From positions 24,068,710 through 24,132,709 of the forward strand of contig OU862910.1 of assembly GCA_917880885.1 (NCBI GenBank): a DNA stretch of 64,000 bases, given 5' to 3'. The position numbers and the translations under genes were made by a program. The DNA is from Limnephilus marmoratus. Lineage: Eukaryota > Arthropoda > Insecta > Trichoptera > Limnephilidae. Under the pieces are notes generated by a model. It did no database searches and was not told the origin of the DNA. It saw only the letters and a program-made list of their open reading frames with translations. Below, piece after piece: positions 63,231 to 64,000 of this stretch; positions within the stretch are counted from its first letter, which is position 1; the number at the start of each line of letters is the position of its first letter.

Positions 63231-64000
63231 GTTTTTCTGCAAACCAACGAACCTGATAACGTATTTTAATTATTTGCATAATTTTATAAATAATTATTAT
63301 AATTTTATTATTAATTTTTTTGTTTTCCCAAGTCCAAACGTATTATTTCCGATATTGAAGATGTAGGTACTGTATGTAAAAGTCCCCTGGCGTTAAATAA
63401 ATAAATGGTGGAATGTAATTCATACCCTGCATTAATTAACTGGAAAATGATGACTAAAATGAACCAAAAAAATGGCGACGGGTATTCGTTACTAAGCCAC
63501 AGCCGAAACAGAAAAAGAAGGAGTTATTGATATATTTACGGAATAATAAATAAAATATTACTTAATGGATTTGAAAGCCAAACATTAAACCGACGATTTT
63601 TGTACAGCTTGGAATTTAATAAATGTGATAACTTTAGCGGCATCTTATAGCCGCCCTTGACAGCGTGCGGCCAGAAATCGTAAAAGAATTCCACCGAAAA
63701 CAGGCCAAGGTCCCGAAGTGTAGGTATTCGCACGAGGAACATAATACTTGAACATATTGTATTACATCCACGCAATAGACCAAACTGAATTTTCGCGAAT
63801 AACCCATTTCACATTTTGAACATAAAATACCCAAAAGCGCGTTGAATTTTCTTCCTCTGATAAGAAAATCCCTTTCCGTTAACACTTTATAATATCTTAA
63901 TTTAATTTTTTAGTATATCTATTTATTTAGATACAAATAACATGTTTTTTATTCTTTTCCCGAATTTCTACAAACTGTACATCTAGAAACATCCAAAGGC
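63231..64000. other. No gene recognised
   Basis: Overlapping - strand frames at 63536-63885 have no recognisable domain. TAGCGGCATCTTATAG at 63636 resembles the end of the repeat blocks at 50330, but the match is short. Confidence 0.4.

Noticed and set aside
63536..63885. Overlapping - strand frames as a gene
   Set aside because: Two frames overlap each other, neither shows a domain, and there is no supporting context.

Overview
The window reads as a piece of an insect nuclear genome: AT-rich DNA, genes split by GT-AG introns, short (TTAGG)n arrays of the insect telomere type, and a very high load of transposable elements. A hemipteran is plausible but not proven. I see no bacterial operons, CRISPR arrays, intact tRNA or rRNA genes, or viral genes.

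Two host genes can be rebuilt exon by exon. On the + strand, 4674-11062 holds a four-exon SMNDC1/SPF30 gene, a Tudor-domain splicing factor of 252 aa. On the - strand, 36155-17239 holds an eleven-exon SLC12A8-like cation-chloride-cotransporter-family gene of 675 aa. In both genes every donor is GT, every acceptor is AG and all codon phases match across the junctions. A first coding or leader exon of SLC12A8 may lie far upstream near 55860-55867, because it would splice in frame. The two genes are in convergent orientation and do not appear functionally linked.

Everything else I could identify is mobile or repetitive. 0-4.6 kb: a foldback element with a satellite and telomere-repeat core, a decayed C2H2 zinc-finger array, and a non-LTR retrotransposon tail. 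4.7-11 kb: SMNDC1, whose introns carry a piggyBac-type MITE, a hAT element with perfect 8-bp target duplication, a Helitron with a nested repeat, and a reverse-transcriptase fragment. 11-17 kb: PIF/Harbinger-like and hAT-like non-autonomous elements. 17-36 kb: SLC12A8, its introns filled with hAT, P-like, piggyBac, mariner, SINE and LINE debris. 36-44 kb: two more foldback elements, a 1.74-kb hAT element with a second hAT MITE nested in it, and a broken mariner-like transposase. 44-60 kb: MITEs, a second Helitron, and two inverted ~1-kb repeat blocks. 60-64 kb: a foldback element that encloses the open 3' part of an RTE-type ORF, and a decayed jockey-like reverse transcriptase.

The most unusual feature is that every (TTAGG)n array I found sits inside a foldback-type element: in the tandem core of three related elements (1-941, 37646-39561, 42843-44253) and in both arms of an unrelated-looking one (60045-60836). 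Many element boundaries are supported by exact target duplications, and two of them by empty sites in paralogous repeats within the window. Family assignments rest on target-duplication length, terminal motifs and recognisable protein remnants, not on database searches.
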